Below, piece by piece: positions 27,408-35,874 of a stretch of 64,000 nucleotides of DNA. The stretch is from Bacillota bacterium (lineage in GTDB: Bacteria; Bacillota; Clostridia; Lachnospirales; Lachnospiraceae). The number at the start of each line of letters is the position of its first letter. Within the stretch, counting starts at the first letter, position 1. The notes beneath the pieces were generated by a model, which saw only the letters and a program-made list of their open reading frames with translations, did no database searches and was not told the DNA's origin. The stretch is from assembly GCA_023386315.1 (NCBI GenBank), contig JAEWJZ010000018.1, positions 310,001-374,000 on the forward strand, given 5' to 3'. Position numbers and translations under genes: made by a program.

Positions 27408-27436
27408 ATTCTAACGGAAACAAATTTATCTGTAAA
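27408..27436 (-). promoter_or_regulatory. Promoter of the MetE-like gene, TTTACA-17-TAGAAT
   Basis: -35 TTTACA 27431-27436, -10 TAGAAT 27408-27413 on the minus strand. Predicted start near 27402. Confidence 0.65.
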
Positions 27437-27454
27437 ATTCTATATTTTTATGTC

Positions 27455-27479
27455 ATGGTATAGTTTTAAACTATACCAT
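27455..27479. promoter_or_regulatory. MET-box type LysR operator
   Basis: A 25-bp palindrome with only the centre base unpaired. Its core TATAGTTTTAAACTATA (27459-27475) equals the TATAGTTTnAAACTATA MET-box described for MtaR/MetR regulators of streptococci. It is centred about 65 bases before the predicted start of the MetE-like gene, the usual place for LysR activation. Confidence 0.8.
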
Positions 27480-27527
27480 TTTGTGTTAGAATAAAAAACA
27501 TAACGTAAAAGAGAGGAATCCGTTGCA

Positions 27528-28457
27528 ATGACCCTTCAGCAGCTTCGCTATATAATCACCATCGTTAACTGCGGCTCCATATCAGAGGCTGCAAAACAGC
27601 TTTTTATCACCCAGCCCAGCCTTTCTAACGCAGTAAAAGAGCTGGAACAGGAATATGGCATCACCATATTTAACAGAAATCCCAAGGGAATTTCCCTTTC
27701 CTTAGACGGGAGTGAATTTCTTTCCTATGCCAGGCAGGTGCTGGAACAGGCTGATTTACTGGAACAGCATTATCTGAAGAAACTGCCGGCAAAGCGTATC
27801 TGCTCTATCTCGACCCAGCATTATGCATTTGCAGTCAATGCCTTTGTTAATCTGGTGGAACGGCAGGACCATGACGAATATGAATTTACACTACGCGAAA
27901 CAAGAACTTATGAAATCATTGAAGATGTGAAGAATTTCAGAAGTGAACTTGGAATTGTGTATTTAAATGATTTTAATGAGAAGGTACTGGAAAAGCTTTT
28001 TAAGGACAGCGGGCTTAACTTTCATCCTTTGTTCGAAGCATCTCCCCATGTTTTTATCAGCTCCTCACATCCTCTTTCCAGCCGCTCTTCGGTCACGATG
28101 GAGGAGTTAAAGCCCTATCCTTTTCTGGCTTTTGAGCAGGGCGAAAATAACTCCTTTTATTTTTCTGAAGAAATATTAAGTACTGTTCCAAGGAAAAAAA
28201 TTATCTACGTCAGTGACCGTGCTACTCTGTTTAATTTATTAATCGGCCTGAACGGCTATACCATCTGCAGCGGCATTTTAAACAGTAACTTAAACGGGGA
28301 TAATATTATTGCAGTTCCTCTTATAACCTCTGAATATATGAGAATAGGCTGGATTGAGAATCCAAGAATACACTTAAGCATATTCGCCCGGAATTACCTG
28401 GAAGAGTTAAAAATCTTAATCCAAAAGGACGGTCTTGAGGTTTATACGGAAAAATAG
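27528..28457 (+). CDS. LysR-family regulator (probable methionine regulator)
   Basis: 309 residues. An N-terminal winged HTH (LRYIITIVNCGSISEAAKQL, TQPSLSNAVKELE, about 5-60) precedes a periplasmic-binding-like effector domain from about 90. The divergent MetE-like gene and the MET-box between them point to an MtaR/CmbR-like activator responding to a methionine precursor (inference). GAGAGG lies 11 bases before the ATG. Its 3' end overlaps the convergent MATE gene by 16 bases. Confidence 0.85.
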   Translation: MTLQQLRYIITIVNCGSISEAAKQLFITQPSLSNAVKELEQEYGITIFNRNPKGISLSLDGSEFLSYARQVLEQADLLEQHYLKKLPAKRICSISTQHYAFAVNAFVNLVERQDHDEYEFTLRETRTYEIIEDVKNFRSELGIVYLNDFNEKVLEKLFKDSGLNFHPLFEASPHVFISSSHPLSSRSSVTMEELKPYPFLAFEQGENNSFYFSEEILSTVPRKKIIYVSDRATLFNLLIGLNGYTICSGILNSNLNGDNIIAVPLITSEYMRIGWIENPRIHLSIFARNYLEELKILIQKDGLEVYTEK

Positions 28458-29791
28458 TCTGCTGCCCGCTTGCGGCAGTTTAAGGATGCTTTTATCATGA
28501 AACCTTCATAGGAAATCATAAAAATCCAGCCTGCTATCATACCCACGGATATTCCGCCAATCCCCAGGGTACCAGCGAGAAACCAGCTGACCGCAATCCG
28601 GATTGGGATTTGTATGATTGTTGCGATCAATGTGATTTTAAGCAGTCCAAGCCCCCGAAACAGCCCTTGAAAAGAATTGCAGAATGTGGTTAAAATATAG
28701 CCATAGCTAATCACTTTCAAATACCGGCAGCCAGGTTTTACCACGGATAGATCTTTCCGGGCCAAAAACAAACCGATCAGCAATTCACAGTTATGATATA
28801 CCAGCAGAGCTGTCAGAATACTGATCACGCTGCCTGTCAGCAAAGTTATAAGAAGACCTGTCCTGATTCTTTCTTTTTTTCCTGCGCCATCATTCTGGGC
28901 AGTAAAAACAGTGAGCGAGGCTGCAAGACTGTTACCCGGTTCCAGCACATAATTATCAATTATGGAGGTCACATTAAATGCTGCCACCGCATCCACACCC
29001 AGGGAATTGACAACCGCCTGTACCAGGATTCTCCCTCCATAAAGAATTGTCTGCTGTATGGCAGGAACTGAACTGAATTGAAGAGTGACCTTAAACAGAG
29101 CTGCATCCATTTTCAATTCTTTCCGTGTAAAATGTAATACAGGCTCTTTCCAGTATAAGTAACTAATACAAATGATAGCAGAAACCGCCTGTGATACTAC
29201 TGTTGCTGCTGCAGCTCCCTTTACGCCCATTTTAAACAGACCCACCAGAAGAACATCCAGCCCTATGTTTATAAAAGTTGATATTAACAATGCATAAAAA
29301 GGCAGTCTTGAATTTCCCACTGCACGAAATCCTGCAGAAAGTATTTGACAGATACAGGAAAAAAGAAGCCCGAACATAATTATTTTTAAGTATGCCGCTG
29401 CCTGGGGTATGACCTGTTCAGGGGTTTTGATCCACCTTAAGAAAAGCGGGCAGAAAATAAATGTTATAATGCCTATGATAACGGTGAATATCATACTGCC
29501 AAGCAAAGAAGTGAGAAGCTGCTGCTTCAGATGATCTAATCTGCCTGCACCATAGTGATTGGACATGAGAATGGAACTTCCCATGGAAATTCCAATGATA
29601 AAAAAAAGCAGAATGTTCATGACTGGTCCTGCTGCTCCTATAGCAGCCAGTGCTTCTTTTCCATTTATACTGCCAACTATCATACAATCTGCCGCATTAT
29701 AAAGCTGGGTGAACAAATTGCCTGCAAGCATGGGCAGCGAGTATAACAGTATATGAGAAATGATATTTCCTTTTGTCATGTCCCTGGTCAT
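28442..29791 (-). CDS. MATE-family efflux transporter
   Basis: 449 residues with about 12 hydrophobic segments. The start MTRDMTKGNIISHILLYSLP and 'MLAGNLFTQLYNAADCMIVG' are typical of the NorM/DinF-like clostridial group. It exports drugs or metabolites in exchange for sodium or protons. The ATG at 29791 follows GGAGGCGTTCAG; a long in-frame extension to 29947 is rejected. It is divergent from an RpiR regulator whose probable operators overlap its promoter. Confidence 0.88.
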   Translation of the reverse strand: MTRDMTKGNIISHILLYSLPMLAGNLFTQLYNAADCMIVGSINGKEALAAIGAAGPVMNILLFFIIGISMGSSILMSNHYGAGRLDHLKQQLLTSLLGSMIFTVIIGIITFIFCPLFLRWIKTPEQVIPQAAAYLKIIMFGLLFSCICQILSAGFRAVGNSRLPFYALLISTFINIGLDVLLVGLFKMGVKGAAAATVVSQAVSAIICISYLYWKEPVLHFTRKELKMDAALFKVTLQFSSVPAIQQTILYGGRILVQAVVNSLGVDAVAAFNVTSIIDNYVLEPGNSLAASLTVFTAQNDGAGKKERIRTGLLITLLTGSVISILTALLVYHNCELLIGLFLARKDLSVVKPGCRYLKVISYGYILTTFCNSFQGLFRGLGLLKITLIATIIQIPIRIAVSWFLAGTLGIGGISVGMIAGWIFMISYEGFMIKASLNCRKRAADYFSV

Positions 29792-29849
29792 CTGAACGCC
29801 TCCATTTGTATATAAGATCAGACTGTTTTGTATTTTTACTTTATAAATC

Positions 29850-29877
29850 ATTATAACCTCAAAATGATTTTTGTCAA
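29850..29877 (-). promoter_or_regulatory. MATE promoter TTGACA-16-TATAAT
   Basis: Both boxes are perfect: -35 at 29872-29877 and -10 at 29850-29855, spacer 16. The -35 lies inside the inverted repeat at 29863-29882. Confidence 0.75.
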
Positions 29878-29882
29878 TCATT
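29863..29882. promoter_or_regulatory. Inverted repeat, candidate RpiR operator 1
   Basis: AATGATT-6-AATCATT, exact 7-bp arms overlapping the -35 of the MATE promoter. Confidence 0.55.
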
Positions 29883-29890
29883 ATTATATA

Positions 29891-29914
29891 AAAATGATTT
29901 ACTTCATTCATTTT
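29891..29914. promoter_or_regulatory. Inverted repeat, candidate RpiR operator 2
   Basis: AAAATGA-10-TCATTTT, same half-site family as operator 1, overlapping the -35 and spacer of the rpiR-type gene. Confidence 0.5.
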
Positions 29915-29926
29915 ATATGTTATAAT
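29898..29926 (+). promoter_or_regulatory. Promoter of the RpiR regulator, TTTACT-17-TATAAT
   Basis: -35 TTTACT 29898-29903, -10 TATAAT 29921-29926; start about 17 bases before the ATG. Confidence 0.65.
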
Positions 29927-29949
29927 CCGAATCAGGAAAGGAAGCATGT

Positions 29950-30804
29950 ATGATAGATTTTATCGAAGAAAAACTGAAAGAAATCAAATTAACAACAAAA
30001 GAAAAGACAGTACTGGAATATTTAACAACAAACGAGAAAAATGCCTGTTTTCAAAGTGCAGAAGAAATTTCCCGTCTGCTTCAGGTGAGTCCGTCTACCG
30101 TAATCAGACTTTCTGCTAAATTAGGTTTTGATAATTTTACAAAATTAAAAAAGCATCTTCAGAAAAATGCTGTATTCTCCGACTCCGAAGATCCCATCTC
30201 TGAGATCCCTTATGAGAAAATTAAAAACTACGAAAATCTTTCCGACCAGGATCTGATGAATGCCATATATCAGAATATTGATACCAATATAAAAAAGGAT
30301 CAGGAAAGCGGTCAGTCAGAAAAATATTCTGCTGCTGCAGATTTATTATCCCATGCAGAGAGAGTATACATTGTTGGATTCCGCGCCTGCTACGGTCTTG
30401 CTTCAACATTTGGAATCATGCTGTCATGCATTCGCTCCAATGTTATCGTGGTGGGTCAGCATCAGCCTGTTATTGATTCGCTTATTGATGCAGGACCAAA
30501 GGATGCCGCTGTTTTGCTCTCTTTTAAGCGTTATTCGAAAGAAACCGCCTTTGCATCCCGGATTGCCCGCGACGGAGGCTGTCCCGTAATTGCAATCACT
30601 GACAGTCTGGTATCTCCCATCGCTGAAAATGCTTCCGTTTTATTAATAAATAATGTAGATAATTTTACGTTCCATAACTCCTATGTTTCCACAATGATGA
30701 ATCTGGAATTATTAGCCGGTCTTTTAAGCAAAAGAAACCGATCTGAAAATCTGGAACGTCTCATGCGTATGGAACAATATCTTGATCAGACCAACCAATA
30801 CTGA
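29950..30804 (+). CDS. MurR/RpiR-family regulator with SIS domain
   Basis: 284 residues. An N-terminal HTH_6 domain (about 1-77, with 'SAEEISRLLQVSPSTVIRL') is joined to a C-terminal SIS sugar-phosphate binding domain (about 120-260, 'VYIVGFRACYGLASTFG', 'LLSFKRYSKETAFASRIA'). Such proteins sense phosphorylated sugars or related ligands. Divergence from the MATE gene with shared operators suggests it represses both. Terminated by a 14-bp hairpin. Confidence 0.88.
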   Translation: MIDFIEEKLKEIKLTTKEKTVLEYLTTNEKNACFQSAEEISRLLQVSPSTVIRLSAKLGFDNFTKLKKHLQKNAVFSDSEDPISEIPYEKIKNYENLSDQDLMNAIYQNIDTNIKKDQESGQSEKYSAAADLLSHAERVYIVGFRACYGLASTFGIMLSCIRSNVIVVGQHQPVIDSLIDAGPKDAAVLLSFKRYSKETAFASRIARDGGCPVIAITDSLVSPIAENASVLLINNVDNFTFHNSYVSTMMNLELLAGLLSKRNRSENLERLMRMEQYLDQTNQY

Positions 30805-30820
30805 TCATCTTAAAATTGCT

Positions 30821-30862
30821 ATGCAACTACTCCCCTGCAATCATCCATGGGAGTAGTTGCAT
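30821..30862. terminator. Bidirectional terminator hairpin
   Basis: Perfect 14-bp stem ATGCAACTACTCCC / GGGAGTAGTTGCAT between the convergent RpiR and 459-residue protein genes. U tracts are poor on both strands, but the position is right. Confidence 0.65.
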
Positions 30863-30870
30863 TTAATGTC

Positions 30871-32250
30871 TTATAAACATGGTGTCAGACCAGTTTGGAG
30901 AAGTTCTACCTTTATATTTGCAGTTGCAGGAAGATTTTCTGTGCCCTCATAAACAAGATTTTCAATATTTTTCGGAGTAATATTTGTTATTGTGTTAACA
31001 ACAGACGTCTCATTCACTGAACTTGAAACAAGATTATAACTAATCGTTTTTTCAAAACTTCCATTGAAAGGAACAACCGCGTCTCTGCAAATGATATCAA
31101 TGCCGACAGGCCCGACAATATCAGTATTTAAAGGAATCGGTCTGAGAGTATCAGCAAAATATGCTTCACAACCATTGAAACTTGTGAAATTAACCGTCAG
31201 ACCAGCGGGTATCTGCATCCGATCAAATATATCAACAACTGCATCAGGCGAATTACCCACACTTGAAATTGTCAACTTAAAGGTTCCTACACTCCCATTG
31301 ACGGAGCAGCATTTTTCGGCTCTGAATTTTACAACATTTAAAGTTGTCCCGCACAGATCTGCTGAATCAGTACCTTGTGCAGCGGCACGTGCAGTATTGT
31401 CTATTATATAACTCCCGGGACTACTGATCCCAATACATGGGATAGTATAAGTGATAGCAACTCTTCCGCCTGGTTCGATGGTTCCAAGGTTTCCAAATAT
31501 TTTCACTTTTCCTGGTATGCTGGTATCTACATTGAGAGAAGACGGAGATACTGTAATCGTACCTAATGATAATTGTAAAGGAATTGTTATTATATCTTCA
31601 AATTCTACAAGGCTCAAAGGGGCTATTCCAACATTATCTACATGAACCTTATATTCAAATAAAGGCTGATTATTACTAATTACAGTACTGCATTGTTTTG
31701 ATACAAGCAGTTTCCCTTTATCCGCACATCCAGGTACAATAAAACAGTCGGTGCATGCAAATTTATAAACAACATTAGCAGCTTTAACACTTATTGGCTG
31801 AGCTGCTTCAGGATAATCTCCGATTATGCGTATTCTGTATTCCACGCAAAGTCCCTTATCATACCTGTCATCAGTCACAATCTTCAGAAACTGAAAACCA
31901 TCAGGGGCCGGACCAAAATTCGGATCATTCTGAATCAGTTCAAATGGAACCGTACGAAAGATACCGCAGCCATCAATTTTCTCTTCCACGGTAATATTTG
32001 CTGCATTAATTTCAAGACAAATCGGAATTCCGATTCCGCTTATTCCTCTTGTTGTACTATTGCAATCAGTCAAAAATTTATACGTCCAAAATGAAGCGTT
32101 AAGATCAAGAACATAGGCAGGGTTGTTAACCACCTGGCCATTGGGCAGGGTCTGACACTCCGGTTGAACGACGGTTATGCCGGTCTGCGTACCACAACAA
32201 CATTTATTTGAATATGGTAAACATTCGCACGGCTGTGCTGGTAAAGCCAT
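30871..32250 (-). CDS. Cys-rich beta-repeat protein without signal peptide (possible spore surface protein)
   Basis: 459 residues, about 21 of them Cys, starting MALPAQPCECLPYSNKCCCG. No signal peptide or membrane segment. The rest is Ser/Thr/Val/Ile-rich beta sequence in two or more similar modules ('VDNVGIAPLSLVEFEDIITIP', 'ISSVGNSPDAVVDIFDRMQIP') that resemble DUF11-like surface repeats. Proteins with a Cys-rich start, beta repeats and no export signal are common among spore coat/exosporium proteins; this is an inference. A CATATAATA box (32296-32304) fits a sigma-K -10. ATG behind AAGGAATG. Confidence 0.65.
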   Translation of the reverse strand: MALPAQPCECLPYSNKCCCGTQTGITVVQPECQTLPNGQVVNNPAYVLDLNASFWTYKFLTDCNSTTRGISGIGIPICLEINAANITVEEKIDGCGIFRTVPFELIQNDPNFGPAPDGFQFLKIVTDDRYDKGLCVEYRIRIIGDYPEAAQPISVKAANVVYKFACTDCFIVPGCADKGKLLVSKQCSTVISNNQPLFEYKVHVDNVGIAPLSLVEFEDIITIPLQLSLGTITVSPSSLNVDTSIPGKVKIFGNLGTIEPGGRVAITYTIPCIGISSPGSYIIDNTARAAAQGTDSADLCGTTLNVVKFRAEKCCSVNGSVGTFKLTISSVGNSPDAVVDIFDRMQIPAGLTVNFTSFNGCEAYFADTLRPIPLNTDIVGPVGIDIICRDAVVPFNGSFEKTISYNLVSSSVNETSVVNTITNITPKNIENLVYEGTENLPATANIKVELLQTGLTPCL

Positions 32251-32369
32251 AATATCATTCCTTAAAATATTTTTTAGCTATAAATCAGCTCTAGTTATTA
32301 TATGTATGTTGATACGGGACCGCTCCTTAGGTGTTACAGAGCAGGTGGTTTATTAAAAGACATCCATAC

Positions 32370-32414
32370 AAAAAAGCGGTTCTGCTTCATTTGATTGAGC
32401 AGAACCGCTTTTTT
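32370..32414. terminator. Strong bidirectional terminator
   Basis: 17-bp perfect stem AAAAAAGCGGTTCTGCT / AGCAGAACCGCTTTTTT with an 11-base loop, at the end of the eutS-eutP-eutS set. It gives T6 on either strand. Confidence 0.9.
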
Positions 32415-32416
32415 AG

Positions 32417-32848
32417 CTACCTCACTGTAACCGCACAGGTCTTATACTGTAAATCTTCACGAAAATATTTCATAATCTCAATTACCGCAGTTTTTACTTC
32501 CTCCAAAGGTCCGGTCAGAATCAGAGTACCGCTGAACCGGTCCAGAAACCCCAGTTCCACATCCCCTGCTTTTACGGCAATATCCGCTGCAATAACCGTC
32601 GATTCAGGAGGGGACATATGAATCGTGCCGATTGACATACCCGTAAAATCCTCTCCTGCGTGGGTTCCTATATCCAGGCCCAGATTTTTATATACGGAAG
32701 GTTCGGAAACTCCGATGACATGGGCCATTGATATCTCTTTCCCGGAAACAGAGACTTTCACCACGCGCAGTAGCTCATTGCCCCCATATCTGTGTGTTTT
32801 TCCTAATATCTCCTGCAATGCTTCCTGATCAGGCCGCTTTTCTGTCAT
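32417..32848 (-). CDS. eutS: EutS/PduU-type microcompartment shell protein (copy 1)
   Basis: 143 residues with a circularly permuted BMC domain: 'EISMAHVIGVSEPSVYKNLGL', 'IGTIHMSPPESTVIAADIAVKAGDVELGFLDRFSG', 'LILTGPLEEVKTAVIEIM'. An extra N-terminal segment of about 30 residues precedes it. EutS forms bent hexamers in the shell of ethanolamine compartments. It is last in a three-gene set with EutP and a second EutS; no other shell or ethanolamine gene is present in the window. Confidence 0.88.
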   Translation of the reverse strand: MTEKRPDQEALQEILGKTHRYGGNELLRVVKVSVSGKEISMAHVIGVSEPSVYKNLGLDIGTHAGEDFTGMSIGTIHMSPPESTVIAADIAVKAGDVELGFLDRFSGTLILTGPLEEVKTAVIEIMKYFREDLQYKTCAVTVR

Positions 32849-32875
32849 TTTAACACACCCTTTCTGGGTTTATCA

Positions 32876-33310
32876 TTATTTCTCGTCACCTAAATACTCC
32901 TTAAGCCCCTCAATCCCTTCTCCGGTAATACTGCTGACTGGAAAGATCCGCTCACATCCGGCTTCCTCCAGCCACTGCCGCACCATGGAAACCTTAGCCT
33001 CCGGAGCGTCTATTTTGGTTATAATACCAATCATGGGGCGGTTGCACGCATTGATAATCCCCGGCGGAAACAAATTAAAGGGTTCATCTGCCCCGCACAG
33101 CAGACCAATGACATCTGACTCATAGGAAAAACAGCAGAGAGCCTGCATGGATATATTCTTATTTTCCACATATTCTCCCGGTGTATCAATGGTAATATCC
33201 CAGTGATTGACATACTGGGTCTTATGATAAACCACCGGCTCTCCCTTTAATGCCTGGGTAAGTGAAGTTTTGCCTGCTTCGCTTCTTCCGCATAAAAATA
33301 ATTTTTTCAT
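32876..33310 (-). CDS. eutP: EutP/PduV-family GTPase-like protein
   Basis: 144 residues with G-motifs: P-loop GRSEAGKTS (8-16), DTPGEY (about 43-48) and TKID (about 97-100). EutP/PduV proteins accompany microcompartment operons; PduV has been linked to compartment movement and EutP to acetate/ATP metabolism, so the role is not settled. It is flanked by two eutS copies, with four bases to the upstream copy. Confidence 0.88.
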   Translation of the reverse strand: MKKLFLCGRSEAGKTSLTQALKGEPVVYHKTQYVNHWDITIDTPGEYVENKNISMQALCCFSYESDVIGLLCGADEPFNLFPPGIINACNRPMIGIITKIDAPEAKVSMVRQWLEEAGCERIFPVSSITGEGIEGLKEYLGDEK

Positions 33311-33314
33311 CTTA

Positions 33315-33698
33315 TCACCGCTTTGTAATCTGACAGGTCACATACCCCAGTTCATCATGAAAATACTGAACAATCTCCGCAATCGCAGCCTGGACCTCCG
33401 CGATCTCACCTGTTATAATCAGCGTGCCGCTGAACCGGTCAGCAAAACCCAGATCGATATTCCCGCTCTTTACCGCAATATCTGATGCAATGACTGCTGA
33501 CTCAGGAGGCGTCATATTCATAATTCCTATGGCAGACGAACGATAATCAATTTCCGGATTTAAGCCTAACTTACGATATACGACTGGCAGCGGTCCTCCG
33601 ATAATATGGGCCAGAGTGATTTCTCTTCCAGCCACTGTTTCCTGTACGATACGGATCTGTTCACCCTGTTCGGGTGAAGCACCATATTCATTTCCCAT
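33315..33698 (-). CDS. eutS: EutS/PduU-type microcompartment shell protein (copy 2)
   Basis: 127 residues. The same permuted BMC domain as copy 1: 'REITLAHIIGGPLPVVYRKLGL', 'IGIMNMTPPESAVIASDIAVK', 'GFADRFSGTLIITG'. The two copies are clearly paralogous but well diverged. Start at ATG 33698 behind AGGTGG; an in-frame ATG at 33722 has no site. First gene of the set. Upstream, TTGACA and TATAAT occur 20 bp apart, a poor spacing, so its promoter is uncertain. Confidence 0.87.
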   Translation of the reverse strand: MGNEYGASPEQGEQIRIVQETVAGREITLAHIIGGPLPVVYRKLGLNPEIDYRSSAIGIMNMTPPESAVIASDIAVKSGNIDLGFADRFSGTLIITGEIAEVQAAIAEIVQYFHDELGYVTCQITKR

Positions 33699-33898
33699 TA
33701 AAATCCACCTCGATCCATGCAAATGTAAACTTTACCAGTCAATTATAAGCGCTTCCCTCTGGGGCAATGTCAATGTTTTATTATTGAAGGAGTGTGATGA
33801 CCATATTCTCGGCATTTTAATGATTTCAGCTTTCCGCCTTTATATTTTGGCAGCAAAAACCTTCCCCAACAGGGCAATGTTGCCTGTTAAACATCTGA

Positions 33899-33950
33899 TA
33901 AAAAGGAAGCGCGGCTCTGTCGACAAAAATCATCTACAGAGCTGCGCTCC
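33899..33950 (-). terminator. Terminator after the DUF4914 gene
   Basis: Minus-strand stem GGGAGCGCAGCTCTGT / ACAGAGCCGCGCTTCC (two mismatches) followed by TTTTT, 30 bases after the stop codon. Between it and eutS copy 2 (33699-33898) no gene is seen; an inverted repeat AACAGG...CCTGTT lies at about 33869-33888. Confidence 0.8.
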
Positions 33951-33980
33951 CTTACATATACAACTTCTTATGGTCTGATT

Positions 33981-35858
33981 TTAATATCTCATAGGCATAA
34001 TTTCAAGATAATCCTGAACAGTCGCACCCTTCATGAACATCTCGATAATCTGCTTTCCTAACGGATTTAACTCGTCTGTATTATATTTCACCAGCTCCTG
34101 CTTAAAGAATTCAGTTAAGATTGCAGCACCTGCATCATAGCCTTCAATTCCCACTTCCTGCTGGGTTTCGGGTCTTAAGAATGCTCTTCTGATATATTGT
34201 CCGTCAATCTTTAATGAATCAAGACCAAATCCTAACAGAGGACAGCGCGCTTCCACCAGATGCTCTGGCTTGAATTTCGCGCTTCCGCGGCGGGCGATGT
34301 ATTCTCTGGAAATCCACTCAGGCATAAAGCTGACCTCATAAGCTCCGATATGCTGATTGGGAATCAGGACATAACGGGTATTGGTAGACTGTAATATCTG
34401 ATCCAGAAGAAGATTGGCCTGTGTTACCATCTTACCTGTTGCAAATGGCCAGTAGGATCCCACTCCTTCGCTGGTCATTCCCTGAGAATCAATGATGCTT
34501 GGATTGTTGTAGCCTCTTGGTGCAACCAGACGCCACAGCCATGCAAGAGCAGGCGGAAGGATATGCATAATACCCATAATTCCGTATGACGGATTGGCCT
34601 TTGTACACGCAGGTGTTCTTACACCAAAGCTTCTTACATCAACCTCAACCGGCTCATCAATGGAGTTTGGCACCAGTTTTCTTGGCATAATTACCCGTGG
34701 ATTGGGGCAGGGCTTTCCGGTGCTGTCCATGGTATGCTCCCAAGGCAGACAGGTTGCTTCCGGTACTCCCTGGAGGTTTAAAAAGATTAACGGCTCTTCC
34801 GGCTGAATGAATATTCTTTCATACTGGGGAGAAGCTCCGTAGCGCTTAATATTATCCACTCTTAAAAACCAGGCAGATTCCGCATCCTTGACAACCAGCT
34901 TCTTACTGCCCTGCTGCATCTTTGGATGGCACAGCGCCATATCATCCGTTACAGGAATTAAATCACAGGTCTCTGAAAGATTTAAATAGTTCTTCTCTCC
35001 TGTCACCGTATTTCTTCCTAAAATGACTCTTCCATCCATCTCTTTATGGATATCTTCCAGCATTTCACTCTTTCCGCCACCGGAAGCGCCTTCATGCATA
35101 ATCACGATTTCATTATCGTAGGGAGTGATAACTTTTACTGCGGATGCATGTGCGGTTACCCAGCCTTCTTCCTCACCAATATCTAAAAGCACGCCATATA
35201 TACCCTTTTTCGCGCTTGGACCTGGATAGAGATTATAGGCATATACCTCATGGATTCCTTTCAGGCGGTTATGAACCACTACCTGTTTTCCATTGAAATG
35301 CGTATGACGGAATGGCGGTGCAAGAAAAACAACTGCTCTCGGTTTAAAATCATATGTGATTTCGTCTATGTTTAAAAATCCCTGGAGATCCGCAAGGCCT
35401 GCTGCAAAAAATCCTGCATTGGCCGGAGCTACTAAAACAGAATCATAACCATACTCCAGTCCGCCGGATTTAAATGGGAAAAATATCAGCTCCTGATTTT
35501 TCAGCCAGTCAAAGGTATCCATTCTGAGAGATTCGAAATCCTTATGATAAACATCCTCATATCTGGGTTTATCCGTCGGATTTTTGTCTGCGATCAGCAT
35601 GGAATTGGGATCACGTCTGCGCATGTAATCTTCCATATAATTCACTACAATACCATTTTTACATTTGGTTGCGGTAGCCTCTAAAACTCTCCCCTTGCCT
35701 TCCACTTCGTAATCAATATCAAATGTAACGTTCTCATCGCCGCCCATAGCAAGAGTCAACAGCTCTTTTCGTGATTTTGGAATGACGACACCCTGTGACT
35801 GATTTAAAATATCCTGTACATACTCCGGTAAATTTAATTTACGTAAACATTCTAGCAT
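33981..35858 (-). CDS. DUF4914 protein, PEPCK-like P-loop protein of unknown function
   Basis: 625 residues. A P-loop GASGGGKS (257-264) follows 'NEIVIMHE', as in the kinase-1 region of ATP-dependent PEP carboxykinases, and a second nucleotide-side segment 'HTMDSTGKPCPNPRVIMPRKL' lies after about 385. The length and start (MLECLRKLNLPEYVQDIL) fit DUF4914 (PF16260), for which I know no demonstrated activity. Canonical PEPCK substrate residues cannot be confirmed by eye. The ATG at 35858 has GGAGG six bases upstream; an ATG at 35870 overlaps that site. The upstream region is unusually structured. Confidence 0.82.
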   Translation of the reverse strand: MLECLRKLNLPEYVQDILNQSQGVVIPKSRKELLTLAMGGDENVTFDIDYEVEGKGRVLEATATKCKNGIVVNYMEDYMRRRDPNSMLIADKNPTDKPRYEDVYHKDFESLRMDTFDWLKNQELIFFPFKSGGLEYGYDSVLVAPANAGFFAAGLADLQGFLNIDEITYDFKPRAVVFLAPPFRHTHFNGKQVVVHNRLKGIHEVYAYNLYPGPSAKKGIYGVLLDIGEEEGWVTAHASAVKVITPYDNEIVIMHEGASGGGKSEMLEDIHKEMDGRVILGRNTVTGEKNYLNLSETCDLIPVTDDMALCHPKMQQGSKKLVVKDAESAWFLRVDNIKRYGASPQYERIFIQPEEPLIFLNLQGVPEATCLPWEHTMDSTGKPCPNPRVIMPRKLVPNSIDEPVEVDVRSFGVRTPACTKANPSYGIMGIMHILPPALAWLWRLVAPRGYNNPSIIDSQGMTSEGVGSYWPFATGKMVTQANLLLDQILQSTNTRYVLIPNQHIGAYEVSFMPEWISREYIARRGSAKFKPEHLVEARCPLLGFGLDSLKIDGQYIRRAFLRPETQQEVGIEGYDAGAAILTEFFKQELVKYNTDELNPLGKQIIEMFMKGATVQDYLEIMPMRY

Positions 35859-35874
35859 ATTTTCCTCCATTCCT

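Noticed and set aside
28442..28457. Overlap of the LysR and MATE coding ends as a possible frameshift
   Set aside because: Both genes have family-typical C-termini and are convergent; a 16-base tail overlap is normal.
33721..33757. TTGACA...TATAAT as the eutS promoter
   Set aside because: The spacing between boxes is 20 bp, too long for a standard sigma-A promoter, so it was not listed as a feature.
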